A stretch of 64,000 bases of DNA from JAKAXS01 sp965279065 (GTDB taxonomy: Bacteria; Pseudomonadota; Alphaproteobacteria; Rhizobiales; Hyphomicrobiaceae): NCBI GenBank assembly GCA_965279065.1, contig OZ257134.1, positions 2,232,001 to 2,296,000 of the forward strand. The letters run 5' to 3'. The position numbers and the translations under genes were made by a program. This document shows, one piece after another, positions 17,049 through 25,157 of this stretch (position 1 is the stretch's first letter; each line of letters opens with the position of its first letter). The notes under the pieces were generated by a model. It did no database searches. It saw only the letters and a list, made by a program, of their open reading frames with translations, and was not told the DNA's origin.

Positions 17049-17669
17049 ATGATCGCCCAAAAAACGCACCCTTCGCCTATGCGAAAGGTCAACCACAATG
17101 TCCTGCTCGCCTTCACCGGCCTACTATTACTTCTCCCGCAGCCCGCATTTGCGCACCTCGAGGGAGAGGATCTTGGCGGGTTTCAAAGCGGGTTCATGCA
17201 TCCCGTATTTGGACTGGATCACCTTCTCGCCATGCTTGCCGTCGGCATCTGGGGCGCGCAGATGGGCGGTCGCAACGTGTGGACGTTGCCAGTCACCTTT
17301 CCGCTCATCATGGCGGCAGGAGGCATCCTCGGCATGAGCGGATTCGTATTGCCCCACGTCGAACTTGGAATCGCGCTCTCGGTCGTCGCGCTCGGAGTTG
17401 CCATTGCGTTGGCGTGGAACGCGCCCGAATGGATCGCGCTTCTGCTTATTGCGACGTTCGCCATCTTTCATGGCTACGCGCACGGCGTCGAGTTGCCGAA
17501 CGCCGTCGATCCCACTGCCTATGCGAGCGGATTCGTTGTCGCCACCGGCCTCATTCACTTGGCCGGCATTGGCGTTGGATTGACGCTCGGCCGCCTGTGG
17601 AAGGGGAACGTCAGCCGTGCAGCCGGCGTCCTAATTGCTGTGGCCGGTGTGTACTTTGCGGCAGGTTAG
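17049..17669 (+). CDS. HupE/UreJ family metal permease
   Basis: A 206-aa membrane protein with a cleavable-looking N-terminus ending PAFAHLEGED and about six helices. The family motif GFMHPVFGLDHLLAMLAVG is present, followed by FAIFHGYAHGVELP and ATGLIHLAGIGVG, each with conserved histidines. HupE/UreJ proteins move nickel or cobalt; Zur-regulated members have been linked to zinc. The ATG at 17049 was preferred over later methionines, with only a weak ribosome site. It follows aztABC and probably acts in periplasmic metal supply. Confidence 0.8.
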   Translation: MIAQKTHPSPMRKVNHNVLLAFTGLLLLLPQPAFAHLEGEDLGGFQSGFMHPVFGLDHLLAMLAVGIWGAQMGGRNVWTLPVTFPLIMAAGGILGMSGFVLPHVELGIALSVVALGVAIALAWNAPEWIALLLIATFAIFHGYAHGVELPNAVDPTAYASGFVVATGLIHLAGIGVGLTLGRLWKGNVSRAAGVLIAVAGVYFAAG

Positions 17670-17670
17670 C

Positions 17671-18372
17671 ATGTCGCGGTTGATCGCGTGCATTAGCATC
17701 GATGTTGCCTTTGTAGCTGTTCTCGCAGTGGCGGCCCTTGTCCTCGTCGTCACAGTGCCGCCCGAACTCGCGAGCTCCATCCCTCAAGGCCTCGTCTATC
17801 CCGCATTGCGATACGGCACACTACTTCCCCTCGTCGCGTTTGGGCTGGCGCTCGCTCAGATGAGCGCAGGCCAGAGAGCCTTGAGCCTCATTGCCCTTGC
17901 GATCGCGCTTGGTGCTGCTTCACACGAGACGGACGCATTTCTATACGCTCATTCGGATCTCTTATCCTTTGTGGTTCGCTTCCCTGTCGTAGAGGCGCTG
18001 CTCGGCGCGCTGGCCGGCATTTCGCTTCTGATGCCGGCGCGAGTTACTCGCTGGTATGTACCATTGGCTGCAATTCCAGCCGGCGTTGCTCTCGGAGCGA
18101 TCATCACGCTGTCGGGTGTTGGCGACATATCGACGGCATGGTTTGCGGCTTCAGCCGATATCGGTGCGCTAGCCATCGTTCTGATCGCTGCCACGCTTGG
18201 CGCTACAGCCGGCGAGCAGCGTCTTGTCATTCCCGGAAAAATTCTGGGAAGCTGGCTCTTGGCAGCGAGCTGCATGCTGGGAGCCCTGGCAGCCGCATCG
18301 AGGCCTCCGCCGCTCCCCACTCCAAGTCTCTACCGCCTGTCTCCCGATATCGACATGTCCCGTCAACCATAG
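17671..18372 (+). CDS. Integral membrane protein of unknown family
   Basis: A 233-aa hydrophobic protein with about seven helices and few charged residues (e.g. GTLLPLVAFGLALAQMSAGQ). I do not recognise a family. The ATG follows the hupE stop after one base, so the two are co-translated. It lacks obvious His/Cys metal motifs. A second permease subunit or HupE partner is possible. Confidence 0.6.
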   Translation: MSRLIACISIDVAFVAVLAVAALVLVVTVPPELASSIPQGLVYPALRYGTLLPLVAFGLALAQMSAGQRALSLIALAIALGAASHETDAFLYAHSDLLSFVVRFPVVEALLGALAGISLLMPARVTRWYVPLAAIPAGVALGAIITLSGVGDISTAWFAASADIGALAIVLIAATLGATAGEQRLVIPGKILGSWLLAASCMLGALAAASRPPPLPTPSLYRLSPDIDMSRQP

Positions 18373-18390
18373 AGTGGCGAGTGCGGAGGC

Positions 18391-18945
18391 ATGACACGAG
18401 TTTCCACGACCATCCTTATCTCACGAAAAATGTACGCTGCCTTTGCTGCGTTAGTAGTTCTGACCTGCATTGTGTCTTTGCTTGTGTCATCTCCCTCACT
18501 GACACAGGCGCCCCCCACTCCTGAAGAATATGCGACTCATGTTGGGGGCGAGACCCAGATCCTTCGAGCAGGCGAGCTCGTGCTCGATGGCCAAACAATG
18601 ATTTGTGGCAAGCGTCCGACCGTGATCAATGACAAGCTCGACGACTATGGCGCTGCCTATCCTGGCTTCATCGTTCTCAATATGCGTCTCCTTTCGCGTG
18701 TGTCGACGCCCGTGAAACTCTGGATATTCTCGCACGAATGCGGTCACCAGTTCCGGGGGCCGGACGAGGAGACGGCCGATTGCTTTGCGGTTCAGCGCGG
18801 GCGGCGGCAAGGATGGCTTACTTCGGATGGCATCGAAGAAATCTGTAATTTCATCTCTTCGGCGAAGGGCGACAGCATGCACTTCGCCGGTTCACACCGC
18901 TGCGAGGTCATGCGCACCTGTTACGCCGATCCTTCCGTTCGCTAG
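18391..18945 (+). CDS. Membrane-anchored metallopeptidase-like protein (HECGH)
   Basis: A 184-aa protein with one N-terminal helix (AAFAALVVLTCIVSLLVSS) and a periplasmic domain holding IFSHECGHQFRGPDEETAD. HECGH fits the HExxH zinc-peptidase motif, and the downstream Glu in DEETADC could be the third ligand of a gluzincin. Several cysteines (ICGK, CGH, DC, ICN, RCEVMRTC) could form disulfides. It is the last gene of the aztABC operon. A periplasmic zinc protease or zinc store is plausible; substrate unknown. Confidence 0.6.
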   Translation: MTRVSTTILISRKMYAAFAALVVLTCIVSLLVSSPSLTQAPPTPEEYATHVGGETQILRAGELVLDGQTMICGKRPTVINDKLDDYGAAYPGFIVLNMRLLSRVSTPVKLWIFSHECGHQFRGPDEETADCFAVQRGRRQGWLTSDGIEEICNFISSAKGDSMHFAGSHRCEVMRTCYADPSVR

Positions 18946-19015
18946 GGCGGGCGGCTTACCGATCTCAGCTGGCTCAAAATGACCGCTTCCCGCTCCGGCT
19001 TGCGTGGGAAGCGCC

Positions 19016-19684
19016 TCATCTTCTCGGGCAGCTGATAAATATGGTCTGAGCGTAACTCGCACCGACTCCAATGTTTGCATCGCCGGCAGTCATGGCGCCA
19101 GCGAACGCAGCGTTGAGTTGTTGCAACTCCGCAAGATCCTGCTCAGGAACAGTCACGTTAACGACACAGCCTGAAGGTGACTCTCCACCAAGTACGATCG
19201 GAGCCTCCTTATCGAGCTCGAAAGCGATGTAAAAGCTCTCGTCAACAACCGTGAACGAGAAACCCTCCGCCTCAGCAAGCACGGGCTGCTTAAGCGGGAG
19301 AGTAAAATGCAACGAGAGCTTTTCGTGCTCATACTCAAGCCAGTAGTCGCGCGGCGCGGCTAACGGCAACTGCCGATCTCCGAGCTTCGCAAACGTAAAA
19401 TAGGCGAACTCACTGAGCCCATCGATGTTCGTCTGGGCGAGGTCCTCAAGTTCCGCCCTCGTGTAGATTCCGTCCCCATTTGCATCGAGGCCGGCAGTGG
19501 CCATGGCCGTGTACATGTCGTCGAAGATCCACCTGTGGCGAAAGCCCGCAATCCGACCGTTGTCGTAGAGAACGGTTGTTGAAGACGTGATCCAGACGTG
19601 GGGATGAGCAAGTGCTGACGCGCACATTTGAAAGAAGGTCGAAGCTACAATTATACTCCTGAGGTAGCGAACGGGTTGGCGCAT
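19016..19684 (-). CDS. DUF1007 periplasmic protein
   Basis: A 222-aa secreted protein whose signal peptide ends in ASALAHPHVWI; the mature N-terminal His-x-His is typical of DUF1007, the partner of NicO-type permeases. RWIFDDMYTAMATAGLDANG and the C-terminal Cys pair are also seen. I chose the second of two adjacent ATGs because GAGGGG is then 5 nt upstream. Last gene of the COG0523-WD40-NicO operon; probably binds metal for the permease. Confidence 0.8.
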   Translation of the reverse strand: MRQPVRYLRSIIVASTFFQMCASALAHPHVWITSSTTVLYDNGRIAGFRHRWIFDDMYTAMATAGLDANGDGIYTRAELEDLAQTNIDGLSEFAYFTFAKLGDRQLPLAAPRDYWLEYEHEKLSLHFTLPLKQPVLAEAEGFSFTVVDESFYIAFELDKEAPIVLGGESPSGCVVNVTVPEQDLAELQQLNAAFAGAMTAGDANIGVGASYAQTIFISCPRR

Positions 19685-19703
19685 CATTGCCCCTCTGCGG
19701 TAC

Positions 19704-20774
19704 TCAGACCCCGAATGGGCGAGGCGTGCTGAACGAGCCGACCGCGCCGACGACTCCCAACAGGATGACCAAGAGTGCCGCGAGGTGACCCATGGCATAG
19801 CCAAGCCGCTGGCTCCAGATGTTATCCGGTCCCAATAAGCGCATTGCCCAGTATCGGGAGGAGACTGCAAAGGCCGCGAGAACGGAAACCGTAATCGCAG
19901 TCCCGAGCGCCATTGCAAAACTTCCGACCACACCCACCCAAATGAGACCCTGACCCGCAGTAAACGTCAGGAGCAGGATGGCACCTGTGCATGGTCTCAT
20001 ACCCACGGCGAGCGCGATGGGAACGGCGTTTTTCCAGGACCAGGGGCCTCCCAAAGCTTGAGGCGCCGGGATGTGCGCATGACCGCAACCACAGTCGGCC
20101 CCATGGGTGTGGGTGTGCGATGGCGAAGGCCGCACGCGCTCTGCGGAGATCCATGTGCGGGATCGCGCAGATTTCCCCGAGGCCGCCGCTTGGCGCACAA
20201 GCATCCAGATCCCGACCAGGGCAATGAGGATCCAGCTCAGAGTTTCGAGCTGCGTCTCGACAAGTCGCATAGTTAAACCTGTCTGTCGCATGATCAACAG
20301 CAGCGCACCGACAAAGAGGATTGCAGAGCAGGCCTGAAACAGTGCCGCGAGAAAGGAGAGGGCAATCCCACGGCGCACCGTCTGTTCGTTGGCAAGAACA
20401 TAGGAGGAGATGACCGCCTTGCCGTGTCCTGGTCCGGCCGCGTGCAAGACGCCGTAGCCGAAGGCAATCGCGACGACAAGTAGCGCGGCATCAAGGGGGC
20501 TGTCTCCCCTCACAGCTCTTGTCGCTGCGATGAGCTCGCGGTTGAGGCGAGCCTGTGTCGCGACGATCCATCCCCAGAATTGCGATCGGAGCGATACTAC
20601 TCGGGTTCCTTCTTTCGGCTCCGGCTCTTGTTTGACCTCGACGGCAGAGTGCGCGAAAACCTCCGCCTGCCCCGCATAGGCGAAGCTACATACGCAACAG
20701 ATCAGAGCGGCGAAAATTGCGGCAAGCAGGCCCCGCGATTTCTTGAAGACTATAGACATCTTCCTCGCCTTCAT
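19704..20774 (-). CDS. NicO family nickel/cobalt-type permease
   Basis: A 356-aa membrane protein with the NicO motifs LHAAGPGHGKAVISSYVLAN and VGMRPCTGAILLL. Between them lies a cytoplasmic or periplasmic metal loop, SHTHTHGADCGCGHAHIPAP, rich in His and Cys. Members (RcnA-like, COG2215) transport Ni, Co or other divalent metals. The ATG at 20774 sits in an ATGA overlap with the WD40 gene. In this Zur-type operon zinc is a likely substrate, but this is inference. Confidence 0.82.
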   Translation of the reverse strand: MKARKMSIVFKKSRGLLAAIFAALICCVCSFAYAGQAEVFAHSAVEVKQEPEPKEGTRVVSLRSQFWGWIVATQARLNRELIAATRAVRGDSPLDAALLVVAIAFGYGVLHAAGPGHGKAVISSYVLANEQTVRRGIALSFLAALFQACSAILFVGALLLIMRQTGLTMRLVETQLETLSWILIALVGIWMLVRQAAASGKSARSRTWISAERVRPSPSHTHTHGADCGCGHAHIPAPQALGGPWSWKNAVPIALAVGMRPCTGAILLLTFTAGQGLIWVGVVGSFAMALGTAITVSVLAAFAVSSRYWAMRLLGPDNIWSQRLGYAMGHLAALLVILLGVVGAVGSFSTPRPFGV

Positions 20775-22099
20775 CGATTGATCACCTCGGCGAAGCGGAG
20801 AGCCCATAAGACATCGCGCTCGGTCACCTCCGACATCGCTTTCTCGATGTTTAGCTTGAGCCTAGGGCCTCGTTTGGGAATGACCACCATGACGGTTTCG
20901 CGAGGTGGGCATCCCTTCTCTTTGCAGGCGACCTCTGTTACAGAAATAACATCACTCTCGTTGACCGGAGCCGATAGCCGTATCCAACCCATGATACGGG
21001 TCTGCGGGTCCTCCATGCCGGCTCGCGGTCGCGGCGCAAAAGGATTGAGAGTCATCGCCCCCCCCTTTCTCATCTCAGCGCAATCGACGACACCGGCCGC
21101 ACCGCTCGCCGAGCCATAGGCAAGATGCTGACCGGAAGGACTCCAACTGAGATGGGTGATCTCGTCGCCGTCGTCGCGAAGTAGAAAGATTGTTCCTGCA
21201 AACCGCTCAGGTTCGGCAAGGAGGATCACGCCATCCCTGTAGCCAATCGCAAGAACCGGTGAGTGCGGATGCCAAGCAACCGCCGTTGCAACATCAGGTC
21301 GCCGCCCCACCTCCTCGGCCATGCGACCCTGGGGTCCGTCTCTCCCGTCGAACGACCAAAGAAGCGTTCCGAAGTAACCTGTAGTGGCGAGCACGGCGCG
21401 TTTCGGGGCCCAAGCCAGACCGAGGGGCTTTGCGGTGTAGCCGCGCATGTGCAAATCGCGCTTGTCGGCAAGCCGCCAGATATGCAGCGAGTTCTCCTGC
21501 ATCGCAGTAACGAGAAAGCGAGCATCCGGACTCCAGGTAATCGCAAGATGCGAGCCCTTCCACACGAGCTTGTCTGGCGTGCTCGACGGGTGCGCAAGCG
21601 ACGCAATCGTGGCGCCACCGTAGTGGGCAGCGGCGAGACGCTCGCCTTTCGGGGCAAATGCCAGCCCTCCGCAACTCGAAGGCAATTCCATGTGATGCCT
21701 ATCTGTACGACGCGGCCTCGCAACCTCGACTATCTTGCCAGAGGACAACGCGATCGCGCCCCAGTTGGCGAAGGCTACATGATCGATCCAACGCTTGCGA
21801 GCCGCGGAGATCTCGGTTTTCGTACCGTCGCTGCGGGTATGTGCGACGAGCCCGTCATCGCCGCCAGTAATGAAACTGTTGCCCGTTCCGTCGGCCACCG
21901 CCGTCAGAATGGCACCTCTGTGGACCTCGATGACATACGGCTTCTCCTCAAATGGCTTCCAGAAACGCACAGCTCCGTCGCCGTGCGCAAACATGGCCGC
22001 CTCGGATCCGAAGACAAGGCCCGTCACCGGCGCGCCGGACTGATGCTCCGCAACACCGAAAGGGCGGCTGCGGCCTTGTGAGCCTTCCGCAAGCTTCAT
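20771..22099 (-). CDS. WD40-repeat beta-propeller protein 1
   Basis: A 442-aa cytoplasmic protein without a signal peptide. Repeated blocks such as ITWSPDARFLVTAMQENSLH, GLAFAPKGERLAAAHYGG and HLSWSPSGQHLAYGSASG are WD40-type blades, about seven in all. The C-terminal 90 residues (after GGAMTLNPFAPRP) form an extra domain absent from paralogue 2 (49206-50267). It overlaps the COG0523 GTPase stop and the NicO start by 4 bp each. WD40 proteins next to COG0523 GTPases may act as scaffolds; no function is established by the sequence. Confidence 0.75.
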   Translation of the reverse strand: MKLAEGSQGRSRPFGVAEHQSGAPVTGLVFGSEAAMFAHGDGAVRFWKPFEEKPYVIEVHRGAILTAVADGTGNSFITGGDDGLVAHTRSDGTKTEISAARKRWIDHVAFANWGAIALSSGKIVEVARPRRTDRHHMELPSSCGGLAFAPKGERLAAAHYGGATIASLAHPSSTPDKLVWKGSHLAITWSPDARFLVTAMQENSLHIWRLADKRDLHMRGYTAKPLGLAWAPKRAVLATTGYFGTLLWSFDGRDGPQGRMAEEVGRRPDVATAVAWHPHSPVLAIGYRDGVILLAEPERFAGTIFLLRDDGDEITHLSWSPSGQHLAYGSASGAAGVVDCAEMRKGGAMTLNPFAPRPRAGMEDPQTRIMGWIRLSAPVNESDVISVTEVACKEKGCPPRETVMVVIPKRGPRLKLNIEKAMSEVTERDVLWALRFAEVINR

Positions 22100-23070
22100 G
22101 AGGTGATGCAGGCCTCAAACCCGCGCCGAAGCTCGTCGCTGTCCAGCTTGCGGCCGATGAAGACCAACCGGCTTTCGCGCTTCTCGCCGATGTTCCACGG
22201 CCGCTGGTGATCGCCCTCGACCAGCATGTGCACGCCCTGGATTACATAGCGCTTCTCGTCGTCATTTAAGTCCAAAATGCCCTTCATGCGCAGGATATCG
22301 ATGCCTTTCTCAGCGATCACACCCTGCATCCAGGAGAAGAATCTCTGTGGATCGAGCGGCTTCTCCGTCCTCAAAGAGACAGATGCAACGGAGCTGTCGT
22401 GCTCGTGGGCATGTTCCTCATTAAGGAAATCGGGTTCGACGGCGAGAATGCGATCGAGATCGAAGGCGTTGCGGCCCAATATGTACTCAACGGGGATCCG
22501 ACTACGCTCAGTCTTGTGGAGTTTAGCGTAAGGGTTGATCGCGCGGATTCTCTTCTCGACGATCGCAAGCTCGTCAGTCGAGACCAAGTCGGTCTTATTA
22601 AGCAGAACGATGTCTGCGAAGGCAATTTGCTCCTCGGCCTCGTGACTATCGTCGAGCCTCTGCAGAAGGTTTTTGGCATCCGCAACGGTGACAATCGCAT
22701 CGAGCTTTGTCTTGGCCCGCACATCCTCGTCGACAAAGAAGGTCTGCGCGACGGGACCCGGATCGGCGAGACCTGTCGTCTCGATCAGGATGGCATCGAA
22801 CTTGTCCTTGCGCTTCATAAGACCTGAGAGAATGCGGATGAGATCACCGCGTACGGTGCAACAGATGCAGCCGTTGTTCATCTCGAAGACTTCCTCGTCG
22901 GCATCGACCACGAGATCGTTGTCGATGCCGACTTCGCCGAACTCGTTGACGATAACCGCATAACGAGCGCCATGGTTTTCGGTGAGAATGCGGTTAAGAA
23001 GCGTCGTCTTGCCGGCTCCGAGATAGCCTGTGAGCACCGTGACGGGAATTTGGCTCGCAGATTCTTGCAT
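22096..23070 (-). CDS. COG0523 GTPase (CobW-like zinc chaperone) 1
   Basis: A 324-aa G3E-family GTPase with Walker A LTGYLGAGKTTLLN, the zinc-binding GCICC motif, Walker B-type IETTG and base-specificity NKTD. A His-rich linker (EEHAHEHDS) joins the CobW C-terminal domain. Zur-regulated COG0523 proteins deliver zinc to client enzymes. The ATG at 23070 is preceded by AAAGGT; the frame further upstream runs through the operator and cannot be coding. First gene of the operon with WD40, NicO and DUF1007. Confidence 0.9.
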   Translation of the reverse strand: MQESASQIPVTVLTGYLGAGKTTLLNRILTENHGARYAVIVNEFGEVGIDNDLVVDADEEVFEMNNGCICCTVRGDLIRILSGLMKRKDKFDAILIETTGLADPGPVAQTFFVDEDVRAKTKLDAIVTVADAKNLLQRLDDSHEAEEQIAFADIVLLNKTDLVSTDELAIVEKRIRAINPYAKLHKTERSRIPVEYILGRNAFDLDRILAVEPDFLNEEHAHEHDSSVASVSLRTEKPLDPQRFFSWMQGVIAEKGIDILRMKGILDLNDDEKRYVIQGVHMLVEGDHQRPWNIGEKRESRLVFIGRKLDSDELRRGFEACITS

Positions 23071-23149
23071 GGCTATGACCTTTCTTCTCGCCGCTTGACT
23101 GCTTTTAAGTTGGGTTGCTCTTTTTTTAGGATGAGGGCAGGCAGGCGGC

Positions 23150-23167
23150 TGGATGTTATAATATCCA
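23150..23167. promoter_or_regulatory. Zur-type operator 4
   Basis: The sequence tggatgttataatatcca has one mismatch as a palindrome. It lies 79 nt upstream of the COG0523 GTPase 1 start. Confidence 0.8.
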
Positions 23168-23540
23168 TACCAAAATTGCGACGCTTTCGTGGTCTGCACC
23201 CGATCCACAGCACTTTCGGGAGCGGTCGTCGTTTATATGGTTGCTTGGTCCGGCGGGAAGAGGCGCGGTTCGCGTTGTCAAAGCGACGCTAGGTGGACTT
23301 CCCACGAGTCTCTGAACGCGGCCGGACGCCTCGCCCCCTTCGCTAGGGCGCGCGGTGCAAACGGGACTAATAGCCTAGGCCAGTGGATAAAGTCTCCTTG
23401 AGCAAAGTCTGGATCATCCACGCCATCACGAGCACCACGCCCCTATCACACTGCTGAGTCACGCCCGCCAAAGGAGATGCTGGGAAGGATCAGCCGCGCA
23501 CGCGGCTTGCGTCTGGAGGCCCATGGGTACGCTCACTGGC
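23168..23540. other. Intergenic, no gene recognised
   Basis: About 370 bases between operator 4 and the 3' end of zur1. No convincing gene, hairpin with T-run or repeat is visible. Confidence 0.4.
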
Positions 23541-23957
23541 TTAGGCGCGTGAGGGCTTGGTCCGACAGGAAGAGCACAATCCGTGCAACTCAACCGTCGT
23601 CGATTCCAAAGAGAAACCACTTCTTTGCGACCACGAGCTCAGCAGCCCGAAAATCTCGGGCTGATCGAACTCGGCGACCGTGCCGCAGCGTTTGCATACG
23701 GCAAATGTCGGCAGATCGTGGTGATCGCCGCAACACGGTACGTAAGCATTGAGCGACTCGAGCTTGTGCACGAGGCCGGCCTCGACCAGCTTGTCCAGCG
23801 CGCGGTAGACGGTCTGCGGCGCGAGGGCGACATGGTGCCTTATCGCCGCGATTATGTCGTAAGCGCTCGCGGGGCGACGCGCTTTCTTTAGCGCTCCCAG
23901 GATGAGCTTGGCGTGCAATTCTCCCTGTCCGCGCGGGCGGGGCTTGGGACTACGCAT
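23541..23957 (-). CDS. zur: Zinc uptake regulator, Fur family (Zur 1)
   Basis: A 138-aa Fur-family repressor. A winged helix (ASAYDIIAAIRHH, APQTVYRALDKLVEAGLVHK) is followed by the dimer domain. By comparison with E. coli Zur, sensor-site ligands are His in VHKLES, Cys in YVPCC, His in GDHHD and Glu in VAEF, all present. The structural site CKRC...CSSC is also intact. I chose the ATG at 23957 because Zur 2 begins at the equivalent residue; a GTG 12 codons upstream with GAGAGG is an alternative. Operator 5 lies upstream, so autoregulation is likely. Confidence 0.88.
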   Translation of the reverse strand: MRSPKPRPRGQGELHAKLILGALKKARRPASAYDIIAAIRHHVALAPQTVYRALDKLVEAGLVHKLESLNAYVPCCGDHHDLPTFAVCKRCGTVAEFDQPEIFGLLSSWSQRSGFSLESTTVELHGLCSSCRTKPSRA

Positions 23958-24049
23958 TGCCCCTCGCTCCGATGGAATTGCAGGATTCACCACGGCATCC
24001 TCTCACCATCCGGCGCTGGAACCAAGGCACAGCGCTCAACATCCATTTC

Positions 24050-24067
24050 AGGATGTTATAAAATCCA
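24050..24067. promoter_or_regulatory. Zur-type operator 5
   Basis: The core ggatgttataaaatcc (24051-24066) lies between the divergent zur1 (93 nt) and alpha/beta hydrolase (205 nt) genes and could control either or both. Confidence 0.7.
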
Positions 24068-24271
24068 CTTTCTTGAGGGTCAACTAGGATTAAAAGGAGT
24101 GGATCGAATGTCCATCTTGGGAAGAGCTTGAAATCTTTCATATTGTTGCCAGGGCGGGTCCACCTACCGCTACTTCGAGCATCTGAGCCATAGCAGCCAC
24201 TTCTCTGGTGCTGCGTGGAATCAAATGCGCACGCATAGATTCATACCTGCGCAAGCCCTTGGAGTGAAGCA

Positions 24272-25150
24272 ATGGCTTTTGTGGACGACCAGATTGAGTG
24301 GAGTATCGACGGACGGTCCTGCCGTATCGGTCTGACCCGCTTTGGGGACGGACCACATATTTTGCTGTTACCTGCCCTAAGCTCGTTCTCCACCCGTTGG
24401 GAAATGCGGCCCCTGCAGACCCGACTCGGTGAGCGCTACGCAACCGTCGCCGTCGACTGGCCCGGGTTTGGAACGCTGCCGCGGCCAAAGATCGACTGGC
24501 GCCCCGAACATTTCCGCTCCTTTCTTCGCTTCCTCCTAGAGACCGTTGTTCAGCCATCCGTGACGATCGCTGCCGGTCATGCAGCGAGCCATGTATTGGA
24601 TCAGAGTGCTGATTATCCGGGCAGCGCCGGGAGACTTTGCCTTCTGTCCCCGACTTGGCGCGGCCCGCTTCCCACCATGACTGGCCGGCGCGTACGACTT
24701 TTTCGTGTCCTCGCAAGAATGGTCGATGTTCCGCTCATCGGTTCTGCCTTCTACCGGATTAACGTCAATGGGCCCGTCATCGGCATGATGGCTCGCGGTC
24801 ATGTCTACGACGACCCGACTTGGATGACGCCTGCCCGTATGGCCGAGAAACGCGCCGTGACCGAGGCCCGTGGCGCGCGTCATGCTTCGTTCCGATTCGT
24901 CGCAGGAGAACTGGACCTCTTTCAGGAACGCGAACAATTTCTGAGTGCAGGGAACCGTGTCGGCTCGCACATCTTTGTGCACTACGGCAAGAACACTCCG
25001 CGCAAGTCAAAGGCGGAAATGCTAGCGCTCGCCGCTCTTGGCAACGTGACCGCTACGGAACTCCCCGTCGGCAAGCTTTCCTTCTACGAGGAGTTCCCAG
25101 ACGTCACGGCGGAAGCGATCTTTCAGGCACTCGGCAAGGAGGGCACCTGA
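24272..25150 (+). CDS. Alpha/beta hydrolase-fold protein
   Basis: A 292-aa protein with the fold's early landmarks ILLLPALSSFSTRWEM and VAVDWPGFGTLPRP. The nucleophile elbow, normally GxSxG, reads AGHAASH, so the catalytic serine position appears to be alanine. Later segments are conserved in layout (AGELDLF and VHYGKNTPRKSKAEM). GGAG lies 7 nt before the ATG. It is divergent from zur1 across operator 5. A non-catalytic or altered-activity member is possible; its link to zinc rests on context only. Confidence 0.75.
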   Translation: MAFVDDQIEWSIDGRSCRIGLTRFGDGPHILLLPALSSFSTRWEMRPLQTRLGERYATVAVDWPGFGTLPRPKIDWRPEHFRSFLRFLLETVVQPSVTIAAGHAASHVLDQSADYPGSAGRLCLLSPTWRGPLPTMTGRRVRLFRVLARMVDVPLIGSAFYRINVNGPVIGMMARGHVYDDPTWMTPARMAEKRAVTEARGARHASFRFVAGELDLFQEREQFLSAGNRVGSHIFVHYGKNTPRKSKAEMLALAALGNVTATELPVGKLSFYEEFPDVTAEAIFQALGKEGT

Positions 25151-25157
25151 TCATGCC

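Noticed and set aside
20771..22099. AztD-type periplasmic zinc chaperone
   Set aside because: AztD is an exported propeller; this WD40 protein has no signal peptide and is coupled to a cytoplasmic GTPase.
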